A DNA stretch of 9,759 nt from UBA7803 sp041686955 (GCA_041686955.1 JAWLCV010000105.1:1-9759); one strand, 5' to 3'; counted from the stretch's first letter, positions 1-7,498 are shown. Numbers and translations: made by a program. The notes: generated by a model not told the origin, from the letters alone.

Positions 1-24
1 ATCGACCAGAGCCAGTGCGTTCAT
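1..24 (-). CDS. Small double-glycine-leader-type protein, copy A (5' end only)
   Basis: Only the first eight codons lie in the window, reading MNALALVD. They are identical in nucleotide sequence to the start of the complete gene at 9133-9396. The start is set by a GGAGG ribosome binding site 7 bases upstream. The rest of the gene lies beyond the left edge, so it cannot be told whether the core of the protein is the same, divergent or broken. By analogy with copy B this would be a short protein with a cleavable leader. That it is a gene is inferred from the shared start, ribosome binding site and promoter elements. Confidence 0.6.
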
Positions 25-31
25 GAATGAT

Positions 32-36
32 CCTCC
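32..36 (-). promoter_or_regulatory. Shine-Dalgarno site of small gene copy A
   Basis: The minus strand reads GGAGG here, within CGGAGGA, 7 bases before the ATG at 22-24. It is one of the strongest ribosome binding sites in the window and decides the start of the truncated gene. The same site is at 9404-9408 for copy B. Confidence 0.7.
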
Positions 37-82
37 GTGGGGGTTGATTCGGTGGGCGTCCGTGCTCACCTGCCGGAGGTAT

Positions 83-98
83 TGCGGGAACCGTGCCA
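83..98 (-). promoter_or_regulatory. Putative sigma-54 promoter of small gene copy A
   Basis: On the minus strand this reads TGGCACGGTTCCCGCA. It has the complete TGGCACG -24 block and a GC at the -12 position with the required GG-N10-GC spacing. The two bases before that GC are CC rather than the usual TT, so the -12 half is imperfect. It lies about 60 bases upstream of the ATG at 22-24. The matching IHF-type site at 128-140 and the second copy at 9455-9470 support it. An activator protein would be required; none is encoded in the window. Confidence 0.6.
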
Positions 99-127
99 GC
101 CTTTCGCACCCGGCCGCTCGATGATCT

Positions 128-140
128 CAAGACATTGATT
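128..140 (-). promoter_or_regulatory. Putative IHF site upstream of small gene copy A
   Basis: The minus strand reads AATCAATGTCTTG, a full match to the IHF consensus WATCAANNNNTTR. It lies 29 bases beyond the sigma-54-like element, the same distance as in copy B. The DNA between (100-127) has diverged from copy B while this block is retained. IHF bends DNA so that distant activators can touch sigma-54 polymerase, so the position makes sense. Confidence 0.55.
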
Positions 141-207
141 CAGCGAAGGATTTTCCCTGATCACGGAAGAGGAGGCGGCAGCACGAGCGTGTTGAGCCGG
201 TTGTTTC

Positions 208-224
208 GTCGGCGCGCCGCCGAC
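208..224. other. Perfect 7-bp hairpin just after the three-FHA gene
   Basis: GTCGGCG and CGCCGAC form a perfect stem around a CGC loop, 3 bases past the stop codon of the minus-strand FHA gene. On the minus strand the stem is followed by GAAACAA rather than a T-run, so it does not qualify as a standard intrinsic terminator. It may protect the mRNA 3' end or pause polymerase, or mean nothing in such GC-rich DNA. Confidence 0.3.
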
Positions 225-227
225 CAA

Positions 228-1259
228 TCACCCGCCGTTCGTCGGGCCGGACCCGGCAGCGGCGCTCGAGAAGACGAAGCTCGCCCGCCCCAGCTTTACC
301 ACGTCGCCCTCGCACAGTACCGCCGCCTGGACCCGCTGGCCATTCACCAACACGCCGTTGCTCGAGCGCGTGTCCTGGATGCGCCAGCTCGGTCCGTCCA
401 CGGTGAACGTGGCGTGGGCCCGGGACACGCTGCTGTCGGGGATGACGAGGTCGTTGTCCTCTGTGCGCCCGAGCCGGCAGCTCGGGCCGCGCAGCGCCAG
501 CCGCACTCCCTCGCCGAGAACGCGCGTCTGCTCCACCAGCCAGCCCCTGGGGAAGTCGTCCCCAAGAACCTCGGTGTGCGGGTCCTGCGGCTCGGTGTCG
601 GAGTCGCCGCCCCGGGTGTCGGCCAGCACCGTCGCGTCCTCGTGCTCGGCCCGATCCAGGGTCCCCTGCTCCGGGCCCACCACGACGAATTCGCGAGTCC
701 CCAACCGCAGTTCGTCGCCCGGACGCAGGCTCGCTTCGCTCACCCGGGTGCCGTTGACGAAGGTTCCGTTGGCCGAGCCCAGGTCCCGCACCCGCAGCAC
801 CTGGCCCTCCGGGTCCACCATGATGCGGGCGTGCCGTCGGGAGAGCACCGGGTCTTCGATGGTGATGTCGCACTCCCCGCCGCGGCCGACGACGGCCGCC
901 GCCGGGAGCGGGAAGAACTGCCCGGCCAGCAGGTTCGAGCGGCTGCGCAACGCCCAGTCGTCGGGCCGGGGCACCCGCGGATCGTTGATCTCGAGCTCCA
1001 CGTTGCCGAGCCGCAGCCGGTCCCAGGCGGCGAGGGGATGACGCTCGCGCACCCGGCGCTCGTTGACGAAGGTGCCGCCGGCGCTCACCAGGTCGATGAC
1101 TGCCAACCCATCGACATCGTTCGTGATCTCGGCGTGAAAGTCGCTGACGGAGGGGTCGTCGATCACCAGGTCGTTCGCGGCGTCGCGGCCGACGGTGACG
1201 GAGGCCGATGTCAGGCCGATGAAGCGCTCCGGCCGATCGCGAAATTGCAGCTTGATCAC
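228..1259 (-). CDS. Triple FHA domain protein (phosphothreonine reader)
   Basis: A 343-residue protein made of three forkhead-associated domains, which bind phosphothreonine peptides. Domain 1 (about 2-92) has Gly-Arg at 24-25 and Ser39/His42, but the usual Ser-x-Asn-Gly loop reads SAGG at 59-62, so it may not bind normally. Domain 2 (about 104-194) has GR at 125-126, SRRH at 140-143 and SANGTFVNG at 162-170. Domain 3 (about 239-332) has GR at 264-265, SRAH at 279-282 and SSNGVLVNG at 299-307. Domains 2 and 3 look fully competent. The 195-238 linker is rich in Asp, Glu and Thr (EDATVL at 207-212). There is no signal peptide or membrane helix, so it is cytosolic. The GTG start at 1259 begins exactly at the first FHA strand; the reading frame stays open upstream, but only as a shadow of the divergent gene. 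No clear ribosome binding site precedes it. It probably reads the phosphorylation state set by the kinase and phosphatase nearby. Confidence 0.85.
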   Translation of the reverse strand: MIKLQFRDRPERFIGLTSASVTVGRDAANDLVIDDPSVSDFHAEITNDVDGLAVIDLVSAGGTFVNERRVRERHPLAAWDRLRLGNVELEINDPRVPRPDDWALRSRSNLLAGQFFPLPAAAVVGRGGECDITIEDPVLSRRHARIMVDPEGQVLRVRDLGSANGTFVNGTRVSEASLRPGDELRLGTREFVVVGPEQGTLDRAEHEDATVLADTRGGDSDTEPQDPHTEVLGDDFPRGWLVEQTRVLGEGVRLALRGPSCRLGRTEDNDLVIPDSSVSRAHATFTVDGPSWRIQDTRSSNGVLVNGQRVQAAVLCEGDVVKLGRASFVFSSAAAGSGPTNGG

Positions 1260-1298
1260 GGGGGGTACCGATGATCGATTCGACTCGCGCGAGGGCCT

Positions 1299-1327
1299 AT
1301 TATTGAAGGCCGTTCCCCCGGTCGCAA
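1299..1327 (-). promoter_or_regulatory. Putative sigma-70-type promoter of the triple FHA gene
   Basis: On the minus strand, TTGCGA (1327-1322) and AATAAT (1304-1299) are separated by 17 bases, matching 4/6 and 5/6 of the -35 and -10 consensus. It lies in the 84-base gap between two divergent genes, about 40 bases before the GTG. On the plus strand the same AT patch reads TATTAT (1298-1303), which could serve the channel gene, although no good -35 accompanies it. Confidence 0.4.
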
Positions 1328-1343
1328 GGCAAGGGAGCAAGCC

Positions 1344-2579
1344 ATGAATGAAGAGCCCACGTCGACGGACGGGCCGGCGGACGATTCGATCAAGGACTGG
1401 CCCGGGGACGGGGCGGCCGGCCCACCGGAGGACACGGCCGTGGCGCGCTCCGGGGAACTCTGGCAGATCCTCGAGGAACACGCGAGCTGGCTCGCCTCCG
1501 CCGAGCGCAAGGGCATGCGCGCCGATCTCAGCCGGGCCCGGCTCGACGGCCTGAACCTGGCCCGGGCGGATCTGAGCGGCGCCGTGCTGCGGGGCGCATC
1601 GCTGGACGGCGCCGATCTGCGCGGCACCCGCTTGACCCACGCCGACCTCACCGACGCCTCCCTCCGAGGCGCCAACCTGTCCGGCGCCGAGCTGCTGCTG
1701 GCCGACTTCACGGGCGCCGACCTCAGTCACGCCGACTTGAGCGGCACGACCTCGGTCTCGGACCGGGAGCTGGGTCACATGCACCGCGGCCCGAAATTCC
1801 GCGACGCGGTGCTGCTGGGGGCGAACCTGCAGGATTCGTTCTGTGCCATGTCGGACTTCTCGGGCAGTCAACTCGCCGGCGCGGCCCTCGGCCGTGCCAA
1901 CCTGGCGGGGGCACAGCTCGCGGACAACGACCTCTCCGGCGCCGAGCTCGCCGAGGCCGACCTGACCCGCGCGAACCTGCAGCACAGCAACCTGCGCGGC
2001 GCGAACCTGCGGGCCGCCGTGCTGGTCAACGCGGATCTCTCCCGCACGGATCTCAGCGAAGCCGACGTCTCGGCAGCCAACCTCCGAGGCGCCAACCTGG
2101 CGGACGCCAAGGTCGACGGCATCCGCTACGACCGGCGCGGCTCCTACCGCGGTATCCGTGTGGCCACCTGTTACGGAAGCAGCCGGTTTCGCCGCTTCGC
2201 CCAGGACCAGGACTACATCGAGGAGTTCCGCGAGGCCTACCCCATCACCTACCGGGCATGGCAACTGCTCACCGACTGCGGCCGCTCCCTGACGCGGGTC
2301 GTGCTCTGGTCGAGCGGGATGATGGTGCTGTTCGCGTTCGCCTACCTGGCGCTCGGCGAGCAGGCGTTCACGGTGAGCAACGACACGGTCCGGGAATGGG
2401 ACTTCCTCTTCACCGCCCTCTACTCCAGCGTCTCGAACTTCGTCACCCTGGGATTCGGCGACGTGCTGCCGCTGACGCCGCTGGCGGCGGTGGTGGTCAT
2501 GAGCGAGGTGATCGTGGGCTACGTGACCCTGGGTATTCTGGTCTCCATTCTCGCCACCAAGGTGGCACGGCGGAGCTGA
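1344..2579 (+). CDS. Pentapeptide-repeat protein fused to a two-helix potassium-type ion channel
   Basis: A 411-residue inner-membrane protein. After an acidic N-terminus (1-35) come two blocks of A(D/N)LxxA-type pentapeptide repeats, at about 60-133 and 151-258. They are separated by a short insert holding HMHRG and should form a right-handed beta-helix in the cytoplasm. A linker (260-315) leads to a channel module: membrane helix about 317-337, a pore loop with the filter TLGFGD at 368-373, and a second helix about 379-405. This matches the two-helix ion channel family (Ion_trans_2), where the usual filter is T-x-G-(Y/F)-G-(D). Potassium selectivity is therefore likely but not proven. GGGAG 6 bases before the ATG fixes the start. 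It is divergent from the FHA gene and converges on the kinase gene with a 3-base gap, so the ends of the two transcripts probably overlap. It could be an effector of the phospho-signalling circuit, but only position suggests that. Confidence 0.9.
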   Translation: MNEEPTSTDGPADDSIKDWPGDGAAGPPEDTAVARSGELWQILEEHASWLASAERKGMRADLSRARLDGLNLARADLSGAVLRGASLDGADLRGTRLTHADLTDASLRGANLSGAELLLADFTGADLSHADLSGTTSVSDRELGHMHRGPKFRDAVLLGANLQDSFCAMSDFSGSQLAGAALGRANLAGAQLADNDLSGAELAEADLTRANLQHSNLRGANLRAAVLVNADLSRTDLSEADVSAANLRGANLADAKVDGIRYDRRGSYRGIRVATCYGSSRFRRFAQDQDYIEEFREAYPITYRAWQLLTDCGRSLTRVVLWSSGMMVLFAFAYLALGEQAFTVSNDTVREWDFLFTALYSSVSNFVTLGFGDVLPLTPLAAVVVMSEVIVGYVTLGILVSILATKVARRS

Positions 2580-2582
2580 GGA

Positions 2583-5500
2583 TCAGCCGCAGCGGTCGAA
2601 ATTGCGGCCGTACTCCTGCCAGGTGCCGTCGTCCGCCCGCTTGCCGCGGAGCTGCTGCATGGAGCCGCCGTCTCCGGAAAAGTCGCCGAATTCCATCAGC
2701 ATGACCCCCTGGCGCGGATCCACCCATTCCACGGTGATGTTGGCGGGGCCGTCGCTGACGTAGCGCTTCACGGGATACTCCACCTCCTGGTTGCGGCCGA
2801 GCAGGAACTTGAGCGACTCGGGGGAGAACTCGAGGCCCACCTCCTGGCTGCACCACCGGCCGAACAGCACTTCCCGGTCGAGCACGGCCACCGCGGGCCG
2901 AACCTCCGGGGTGGGCTCGGCGATCTCCAGCGGGTCCGGCAGCACGCCCGCTTCCGGCCACACCTCGCGCAGCCGGGCGAGGGTGCGGTTGAACGACTCC
3001 GGCTCCCCGGCCAGGGGCGCCAGGCGCGCCCCCGCGGCCTCGAGCCAAACCCGCTCCAGACGGTCGTGCTCCGCGGGGGCACGGCTGCGGTGGTCCGCCA
3101 GCCAGCGCCGCACCTCGGCGGGCTCTGCCGTCTCCGGCGCGGCGACCCAGGCCTCGATGTCGGCCCGGACCTCGGCCGCCGCAAGCAGCGCCGGGGCCCG
3201 CTCCGCGAAGAACGAGCCCGACGGCGCGAAAGCGGACATCTCCCGAAGAATGTCCCGGGCGCGGTCGAGCCGGCCCGAGGCCAGCTCGCTCTCGAACTGC
3301 TGCTCAGCGGCCGCGATCTCCGCCTGCTGCTCCAATCGTTGCCGTTCCGCCACGTAGGCCTGCCGGGCATCGGTCAGGGTGCGGCGGGCTGCGGCCAGCC
3401 GGTCGGTTCCGGGCTGGTGCTCGCCCGCCAGGTCGAGCAGCCGAGCGGCGGCGGTGAAACGCTTCTCCGCGATCAGCGCTTCGCCCCGCTGCAGATAGGC
3501 GTCCGCCACCCGGCGCCGAGCTTCCGCCAGCACCGCCGGTGCCGCCTGCAGGCTTTCGAGCTCGCGCAGCGAGCCGCGGATCTCGCTCTGGCGCTCCGCG
3601 GAATCCAGTGCCTCCGGCCGCTCGACCAGGGACTCCACCTGCGCCACGGTAGCCGTCAACCGGTCCTGCCGATCGCGCTCGCGCCACTCGGCTTCCTGGT
3701 TCGCCACCTGGGCGCGGGCCTCGGCGATGGCCGGGGCGTCGGGGGTGAAGGTGGTGGCCAGATCCAACAGGGCGCGGGCGCCTTCGAAGTCGTCCGTTGC
3801 CGCGGCCCGGCGCGCCTCCGCCAGAAAGCGGGCCGCGGCGTCGGCGGTGGCGCGATCGACCAGGGGGTTGCCGGGATCCAGGGCCTGTAGCTGACGCGCG
3901 GCCCGAGTCAGCGCGGCGGCGCCGGTTTCGTCGAGCGCGAGCTCCGCCAGGCGGTCCTCCAACCGCTCTTCGGCGGCGGCCACCGCCTGAGCCCGGCGAC
4001 GCTCCGCCTCTGCGGTGCGCTCCGCCGCGAGCTGCTCGCGGAAGCGGCTTTCCCGCTGATCCAGATCCGCCAGCTTCTCGACGATCACGTCTTCCGCCTC
4101 CAGCCCGAGCTCCCGGGGCAGGACGAGCTCTTCCCGGGCGAGCGCCCACTCGTAGGCCATGGCCGCCCGCTCCGCTCGGGCGAGCTGGGACTGCAGCAGC
4201 TCCTCCGGGAGCGGCGAGCGGCTCATGTATCCGGGATCGATGCGAGCGAGCGCCTCGAGATGCTCGCCCAATGCCCGGCGCCGCGCGTCCACGTCCCCGT
4301 CCCCCGCCAGCTCGTCGCGGACTCGCTCCACGAGCTCGTCTCGCTCGGCCCGGAGCGCCTCCTGGCGCGCGGCCACCGGCGCCAGAATCTGCGCCTGACC
4401 CAGCTCCTCCAGAGGATCCCGATAAGCCTCGAGAAACGCCTCTACCGTGGCCAGCTCCGGGGCCGACGCCGCGGCCTCGGCGCGTTCGCCGATCCAGGTT
4501 TCGGCGGCGGCGACGGCATCGTCCAGCGCGCCGCTCTGCGGCGCCAGCGAAGCAAGCTCGTCACCGAGCCGCGCGAGCTGCGCCAGATCATCGGGCCCCT
4601 CGAGCGAATCGGCCTGAGCGCGGATCGCGTCCTCGAGACCGGCGATACGGGCGCGGCGCCGGGCCGCTTCGCGCGCCGCGCCGATGCGGTCGGCGATGTC
4701 CCGCAGCGCCGGGTCGCCCACCCGCAGCACCAGACCGCTGTCGACGATCTGCTGGGCGGCGTCCAGGTCTCCCGCTTCCAGAGCCGCCGCAGCGGAGCCG
4801 GCATAGGCGCTCGCCACCCGCACGTCGCCGAGCAGCGGGTGCTCGGGCGCCACCTCGGCGAGCTCGCGCAGCAGATCGTGCAGATCGTCGCCGGACTCCG
4901 AAGGCACCAGGAACTCCGGCTGCAGGTACCGTTCGAAGCGTGCCGCCAGATCGCTGACGTGGCGCGCGCGCAGCCGCTCGAAGTCGAGCTCGAAATCCCG
5001 CACGGCCGCGGAATCGGGGAAGAGGTCGGCGGCCGCCGCCAGCAGGGTCTGCACACCGGCGAACGGAATCTCCCGCGGCGGCACACCGGTGAGGGCACGG
5101 TAACGGTCTTCGAAGAACTCGAGCAGGCGGACGCGGTGGGCCAGCAGCACGGACTGACCGCGATCGGGCGGCAGCTCGTCCAACCGCGCCAGCGCTTCCA
5201 GCACCGCCTCCGATTGCTGCGAGGCGAGCGCCTGTTCGAGATGACGCTCGGGGCCATCGCGCAGGTAATCCACCGCGAAGATCCCCGTCAGCGCCACCGT
5301 CACCAGACCCGCCGCCGCGAGACCCAGGGGCCGGCGCGAGACGGAATGGCGGCGGCCGCCCAGGCCTTCGAGAAACTCCTCCGCCGAGGTGATGCGCGCA
5401 TCGCGGTCGAAGGCGAGCGCCCGCAGCAACGTGGAGCTCTGGCGGCGCGACAGCGATTTCACCCGCTCCGGCACCATGCCCTGCTCCATGGCCTGGTCCG

Positions 5501-6557
5501 CGGGCACGCGCTTGAACGGGTGAATGCCGGTGAAGAGCTCGTAGGCGACGCAGCCGAGGGCATACAGATCGTCGCGGGGATCGGCGCTGGCGGAGTCGGT
5601 GAGCATCTCGGGGCTGGCATAGGCGGGCGTCAACGCGCCCATGGACCGCGGGTCGAACAGGGTCTGGTCGGCGGGATGCCCCGCCGGATCCTTCATCGCT
5701 CGGGCGATGCCGAAATCCAGCACCTTGAGCTCGCCCTGATCGGTGAGAAAGCAGTTGCCCGGCTTGAAGTCCGCGTGCACGATGCCGCGCTGGTGGGCGT
5801 GACAGAGCGCCGCACACATCTGCTCGATGATGGGCATGGCCTGGTCCGGGGGCAGCCCGCCCCGGGGCCGCACCTCGCTTCGAATGAAGCGATCGAGGGT
5901 ACGGCCCTCCAGAAGCTCCATGGTGATGAACATGGTGCCGCCGGAGCGATCGAAGTCGAACACGGTGGCGATGTTCGGATGCGCCAGGCGTTGCTGCCGG
6001 CTCGCCTCCCGCTGCAGGGCGATGAACGCGTCCGGACGCCGCGCGAACGAGTCGTTCAACACCTTGATGGCGAGGTAGGGATTGCGGTCGCGGGCTTCCA
6101 GCTTCAATGCATCGCGACCCCGATACACCGTGCCCATGCCGCCCACGCCGAGCACTTCGTCGATGATGAAGCGGTCGCGCAGCCGGGTGCCTGGCCCGAC
6201 CCGGGGCGCCTCCGGAGAAGCCTGCGGCGCGGCGGGCGCCATGCGGGTTCGTGATTCGGCGCGACCGTCGGTGCTGGGTCGGGGATCGCGGGCGGTGTCG
6301 GTGACGCCGGCCGGGGTGAGATCGCCGGCGTAGACGGTCATGGAGTCGGCGATGGCGCGGTCGAGCTCGGCGCGTTGCGCCTCGTCGATCACCCCCTCAC
6401 GGCGCGCCGTCTCCACGGCATCGAGCAGCTCTTCCACCCGCGCGCCCCGAGCGAGCAGCGCGTCGAAGGCAGCACCGACACGCTCCAGACCGAGCTCCCC
6501 CTCGCCGAAACAGCGGATGGCGCTGGCGGGGTTGTCGAACTCTCGCTCCATGCCCAT
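2583..6557 (-). CDS. Large membrane-anchored Ser/Thr protein kinase with extracytoplasmic alpha-solenoid
   Basis: A 1324-residue protein. Residues 10-75 form a small helical N-terminal domain of a type I recall before bacterial kinases. A Pro/Thr-rich linker (80-120) follows. The kinase domain (about 125-400) has the glycine loop GVGGMG at 137-142, Lys165, catalytic HADFKPGN at 261-268, DFG at 281-283 and SPE at 315-317. HAD replaces the common HRD. One membrane helix (about 410-431), preceded by Arg-rich sequence, places the kinase inside and the remaining 890 residues outside. That part is almost wholly helical with TPR-like turns such as DPGNP and TPDAP. It ends in a distinct 97-residue domain (about 1228-1324) carrying the only two cysteines after the membrane helix (1236 and 1323). 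The start is uncertain: Met at 6557, at 6551, or upstream at 6629, none with a strong ribosome binding site. I chose 6557 because the conserved N-terminal domain begins just after it. Likely substrates are the FHA proteins and itself. Confidence 0.9.
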   Translation of the reverse strand: MGMEREFDNPASAIRCFGEGELGLERVGAAFDALLARGARVEELLDAVETARREGVIDEAQRAELDRAIADSMTVYAGDLTPAGVTDTARDPRPSTDGRAESRTRMAPAAPQASPEAPRVGPGTRLRDRFIIDEVLGVGGMGTVYRGRDALKLEARDRNPYLAIKVLNDSFARRPDAFIALQREASRQQRLAHPNIATVFDFDRSGGTMFITMELLEGRTLDRFIRSEVRPRGGLPPDQAMPIIEQMCAALCHAHQRGIVHADFKPGNCFLTDQGELKVLDFGIARAMKDPAGHPADQTLFDPRSMGALTPAYASPEMLTDSASADPRDDLYALGCVAYELFTGIHPFKRVPADQAMEQGMVPERVKSLSRRQSSTLLRALAFDRDARITSAEEFLEGLGGRRHSVSRRPLGLAAAGLVTVALTGIFAVDYLRDGPERHLEQALASQQSEAVLEALARLDELPPDRGQSVLLAHRVRLLEFFEDRYRALTGVPPREIPFAGVQTLLAAAADLFPDSAAVRDFELDFERLRARHVSDLAARFERYLQPEFLVPSESGDDLHDLLRELAEVAPEHPLLGDVRVASAYAGSAAAALEAGDLDAAQQIVDSGLVLRVGDPALRDIADRIGAAREAARRRARIAGLEDAIRAQADSLEGPDDLAQLARLGDELASLAPQSGALDDAVAAAETWIGERAEAAASAPELATVEAFLEAYRDPLEELGQAQILAPVAARQEALRAERDELVERVRDELAGDGDVDARRRALGEHLEALARIDPGYMSRSPLPEELLQSQLARAERAAMAYEWALAREELVLPRELGLEAEDVIVEKLADLDQRESRFREQLAAERTAEAERRRAQAVAAAEERLEDRLAELALDETGAAALTRAARQLQALDPGNPLVDRATADAAARFLAEARRAAATDDFEGARALLDLATTFTPDAPAIAEARAQVANQEAEWRERDRQDRLTATVAQVESLVERPEALDSAERQSEIRGSLRELESLQAAPAVLAEARRRVADAYLQRGEALIAEKRFTAAARLLDLAGEHQPGTDRLAAARRTLTDARQAYVAERQRLEQQAEIAAAEQQFESELASGRLDRARDILREMSAFAPSGSFFAERAPALLAAAEVRADIEAWVAAPETAEPAEVRRWLADHRSRAPAEHDRLERVWLEAAGARLAPLAGEPESFNRTLARLREVWPEAGVLPDPLEIAEPTPEVRPAVAVLDREVLFGRWCSQEVGLEFSPESLKFLLGRNQEVEYPVKRYVSDGPANITVEWVDPRQGVMLMEFGDFSGDGGSMQQLRGKRADDGTWQEYGRNFDRCG

Positions 6558-6643
6558 GGAACGCGCGTCTCGTGCCGCAGCCCGAACCGGGAAGTTTAAC
6601 CCACACTCGGGGAATCGCGTATCGCGCATTCGCAGCAGATGTG

Positions 6644-6649
6644 TTTAAT
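6644..6649 (+). promoter_or_regulatory. Possible -10 element in the kinase/phosphatase divergent gap
   Basis: TTTAAT (5/6 match to TATAAT) sits in the only AT-rich patch (6641-6654) of the divergent region, 27 bases before the phosphatase start. No convincing -35 hexamer is found at 16-19 bases. On the minus strand the same patch reads TTGATA at 6654-6649, a 5/6 match to a -35 box for the kinase, but no good -10 follows. The promoters of both genes probably lie here; the exact elements are guesses. Confidence 0.25.
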
Positions 6650-6676
6650 ATCAACCCCAGCGTCGAGGATGCGCCC

Positions 6677-7480
6677 ATGAGCTTCCACTGGTGGTCAAGC
6701 TGCATGACTCACGCCGGCAGGCGGCGCCGCGACAACGAAGACGCCTACTTCGAGTCGCCCGATGCCGGTGTCTGGCTGGTGGCGGACGGCATGGGCGGCC
6801 ACGCCCGGGGCGATCTCGCCAGCCGCATGGTGGTGGACGCGCTGCAGGGCGTCACCGCGGCGCCCCGGCTCGATGGCCTGGTGCGTGACGTGCGAGCCCG
6901 GCTGGCCGACGCCAACGGCCGGGTCTGGCGTCACTCCGTGGATCTCGGCGCCACCATGGGCACCACGGTGGCCGCTTTCCTGGTGGCCGGAGGCGAGTGG
7001 AGCTGCCTGTGGGCCGGCGACAGCCGAATCTACCGCCTCACCCGCGGCCGCTTCGAGCAGCTCACCCACGACCACAACCTGCTTCAGGAGCTGGTGGACC
7101 GCGGCCGCGACGCACGCACTCTCGACCGCGCCCTGGCCAATCGGGTCACCCGGGCCCTGGGCGCGCGGGACGCCCTGGAGCTGGACGAGGTCCGGGGCAG
7201 GCTCGCGGACGGCGACGCGTTCCTCGTCTGCAGCGACGGGCTCACCAAGGAGCTCGCCGACGACGAGCTCGCGCCGGTTCTGGAGTTCCTGGATTGCGAG
7301 GAGGCCGCCGAGGAGCTGATGCGGCTGTCGCTGGCCCGGGGCGCCCGGGACAACGTCACCCTGGCCGTGATCCGCTTCGAGTCGCTCACCGGCACCCGGG
7401 AACTGTTCGGCGACGATACCGCCGTGAATTACGCCCTGCGCAAGCGCAGCCAGACCATGGCGGTGCCGCGCTTCGTCTGA
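6677..7480 (+). CDS. PP2C-family Ser/Thr protein phosphatase
   Basis: A 267-residue cytosolic metal-dependent phosphatase, typical in length for bacterial Stp/PppA-like enzymes, that would remove phosphate from threonine or serine. The PP2C motifs appear in order: RDNEDAY (18-24), ADGMGGH (36-42), GTT (95-97), AGDSRIYR (113-120), CSDGL (185-189) and RDNVT (224-228). The metal-binding aspartates correspond to Asp22, Asp37, Asp187 and Asp225. The active site is therefore complete. A C-terminal tail (236-267) outside the fold holds GDDTAV (245-250) and a basic RKRSQT segment, possible phosphosites. GAGGA 7 bases before the ATG at 6677 decides the start, although the frame is open for 35 codons upstream. 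It is divergent from the kinase and leads an operon with the FHA gene 18 bases downstream. It is very likely the antagonist of the kinase. Confidence 0.93.
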   Translation: MSFHWWSSCMTHAGRRRRDNEDAYFESPDAGVWLVADGMGGHARGDLASRMVVDALQGVTAAPRLDGLVRDVRARLADANGRVWRHSVDLGATMGTTVAAFLVAGGEWSCLWAGDSRIYRLTRGRFEQLTHDHNLLQELVDRGRDARTLDRALANRVTRALGARDALELDEVRGRLADGDAFLVCSDGLTKELADDELAPVLEFLDCEEAAEELMRLSLARGARDNVTLAVIRFESLTGTRELFGDDTAVNYALRKRSQTMAVPRFV

Positions 7481-7498
7481 CCACGCCGGGTCACTGTC

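Larger units (their letters stand above)
1..99. repeat. Direct repeat, left copy (98/99 identical to 9373-9471)
   Basis: Base-by-base comparison shows identity to 9373-9471 in the same orientation, except position 87 (g) against 9459 (c). The match ends at 99 and may continue leftwards out of the window. It covers the first eight codons, ribosome binding site, 5' leader and sigma-54-like promoter of the small minus-strand gene. The two copies sit 9372 bases apart and bracket the whole kinase/FHA/phosphatase region. Confidence 0.95.

Noticed and set aside
228..2264. A 678-codon open frame on the minus strand running from the channel gene into the triple-FHA gene
   Set aside because: The upstream half is the antisense of the pentapeptide repeats, which keep a frame open because of their periodic GC-rich codons. 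Homology to FHA begins only at the GTG at 1259.
2563..2577. TGGCACGG at the end of the channel gene, resembling a sigma-54 -24 block
   Set aside because: The GC that could serve as -12 is one base too close, and the site lies inside the end of the gene with only an opposed gene downstream.
2575..2587. GCTGA-GGA-TCAGC palindrome containing both converging stop codons
   Set aside because: The stem has only 5 bp and no T-run on either side; it is too weak to call a bidirectional terminator.
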